From: Nitrospirillum amazonense
Lineage (GTDB): Bacteria > Pseudomonadota > Alphaproteobacteria > Azospirillales > Azospirillaceae
NCBI RefSeq assembly: GCF_007828035.1
Contig: NZ_VITV01000006.1
Span: 124,001 to 188,000, forward strand
DNA: 64,000 nucleotides
Direction: 5' to 3'
Shown here: positions 63,432 to 64,000 of the stretch, in pieces
Layout: every line of letters begins with the position of its first letter
How positions within the stretch are numbered: position 1 is the first letter of the stretch
The notes under the pieces: generated by a model
Told to the model about the DNA's origin: nothing
Database searches by the model: none
What the model saw: the letters and a program-made list of their open reading frames with translations, nothing else
Position numbers and translations under genes: made by a program

Positions 63432-64000
63432 TCACTGGCCGGCGACCCGGGCGGGGCCGCCCATGCGGATCGGAAACTCGTAGATCGAGGTGGAAAGCGC
63501 CGGCACGGTCAGCGGCCCGCGCAAGGACGGGGCCGGCGCCTCGATGATGGTCACCTGCGGGGCGGCACCCACCTTGTTCTGCGCGTCCAGATCCGGCCCG
63601 CACAGCCGCCAGACGCGGCCGGCACCATCGGCCTGCGCCCCCTGGACCGCCAGCGACAGCGGTTGCGACTGGAAAGTGGCGTTGACCACGGCGACCCGCA
63701 GCGAGCGCCGGTCGGGGCTGAGGCCGGCGACGATGTCCAGCGGATGGGTCGGGCTGCCCGACTTCACCTGGGGGTGATCGTAGCCCACCGCGAACTTCGG
63801 GTCCGGGGGTGGCGCGTCGCCCGTCACCGCCACGGGTATGACACCGGCACCGAACCGCTCCCCATAGAGTTTGAAGACCTGGCCCGTCGCGTTCAGGGTG
63901 GCTCCCGCCGGCGTCACGTCCAGGGTGGAGATGCCGAAGGTGAAGGCGCTCATGCGGATGAAGTCCGAATGGCGCAGCATCTCCTGCATCACCATGGAAT
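63432..64000 (-). CDS. GH51 alpha-L-arabinofuranosidase, C-terminal part (5' end outside the window)
   Basis: About 188 codons of the C-terminal end are visible. The segment EMLRHSDFIRMSAFTFGIST is the conserved region after the catalytic barrel of GH51 enzymes. VFKLYGERFGAGVIPVAVTG and the C-terminal beta-sandwich (VAVVNATFQSQPLSLAVQG; PALSTSIYEFPI) follow. The catalytic glutamates and the start lie beyond the edge. Such enzymes remove arabinose side chains from arabinoxylan or arabinan. The stop is 35 bp before the esterase start on the same strand, so the two are probably co-transcribed. Confidence 0.85.
   Translation of the reverse strand, partial: SMVMQEMLRHSDFIRMSAFTFGISTLDVTPAGATLNATGQVFKLYGERFGAGVIPVAVTGDAPPPDPKFAVGYDHPQVKSGSPTHPLDIVAGLSPDRRSLRVAVVNATFQSQPLSLAVQGAQADGAGRVWRLCGPDLDAQNKVGAAPQVTIIEAPAPSLRGPLTVPALSTSIYEFPIRMGGPARVAGQ

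Overview
The window is GC-rich DNA from an alphaproteobacterium. It probably belongs to Rhodospirillales/Azospirillaceae (Nitrospirillum- or Azospirillum-like), but the order is inferred, not proved. The reasons are: a ROSE-type RNA thermometer before an Hsp20 gene, FixL/FixJ-style two-component genes, GGAAC boxes resembling alphaproteobacterial EcfG promoters, frequent GTG/TTG starts, and alphaproteobacterial stress genes (YciE/DUF892, KGG repeat). I see no tRNA, rRNA, insertion sequence, integrase or CRISPR array.

1-4.1 kb is a heat-shock block on the minus strand: groES-groEL, then hsp20 with its own promoter and thermometer, an unknown 164-residue protein, and a CbpA-type J protein cut by the window edge. 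4.1-4.8 kb is a non-coding gap with an AT-rich core. 4.8-30.0 kb is a two-partner secretion locus: a TpsB outer-membrane transporter, a giant TpsA exoprotein of 7,531 residues (6593-29188) made largely of two kinds of beta-strand repeat, and a SapC-family protein 74 bp downstream. The array has about 40 copies of a ~71-residue module and a 1,935-bp higher-order duplication. A hairpin-rich gap follows.

30.3-34.9 kb holds a cupin, a LysR regulator divergent from a short-chain dehydrogenase, a CE2-type acetyl esterase and a second dehydrogenase. 35.1-43.3 kb is a signalling block: three FixL-like sensor kinases that share an unusual PAS-like input domain, two single-domain response regulators, an AraC regulator and a FixJ-like LuxR regulator.

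43.7-62.3 kb looks like a general-stress and envelope region: manganese catalase, two DUF892 ferritin-like proteins, two small acidic/proline-rich proteins, a GH1-like glycosidase with an ABC exporter, a glycosyltransferase with UDP-galactopyranose mutase, a patatin-like lipase, a KaiC-like ATPase translationally coupled to a hybrid kinase, a DUF2252 protein, a second hybrid kinase and a KGG-repeat protein. GGAAC-N18-(G/C/T)TT sequences precede several of these units, suggesting a common extracytoplasmic sigma factor. 62.3-64.0 kb begins a hemicellulose-type block: a secreted CE1-like esterase and the C-terminal end of a GH51 arabinofuranosidase.
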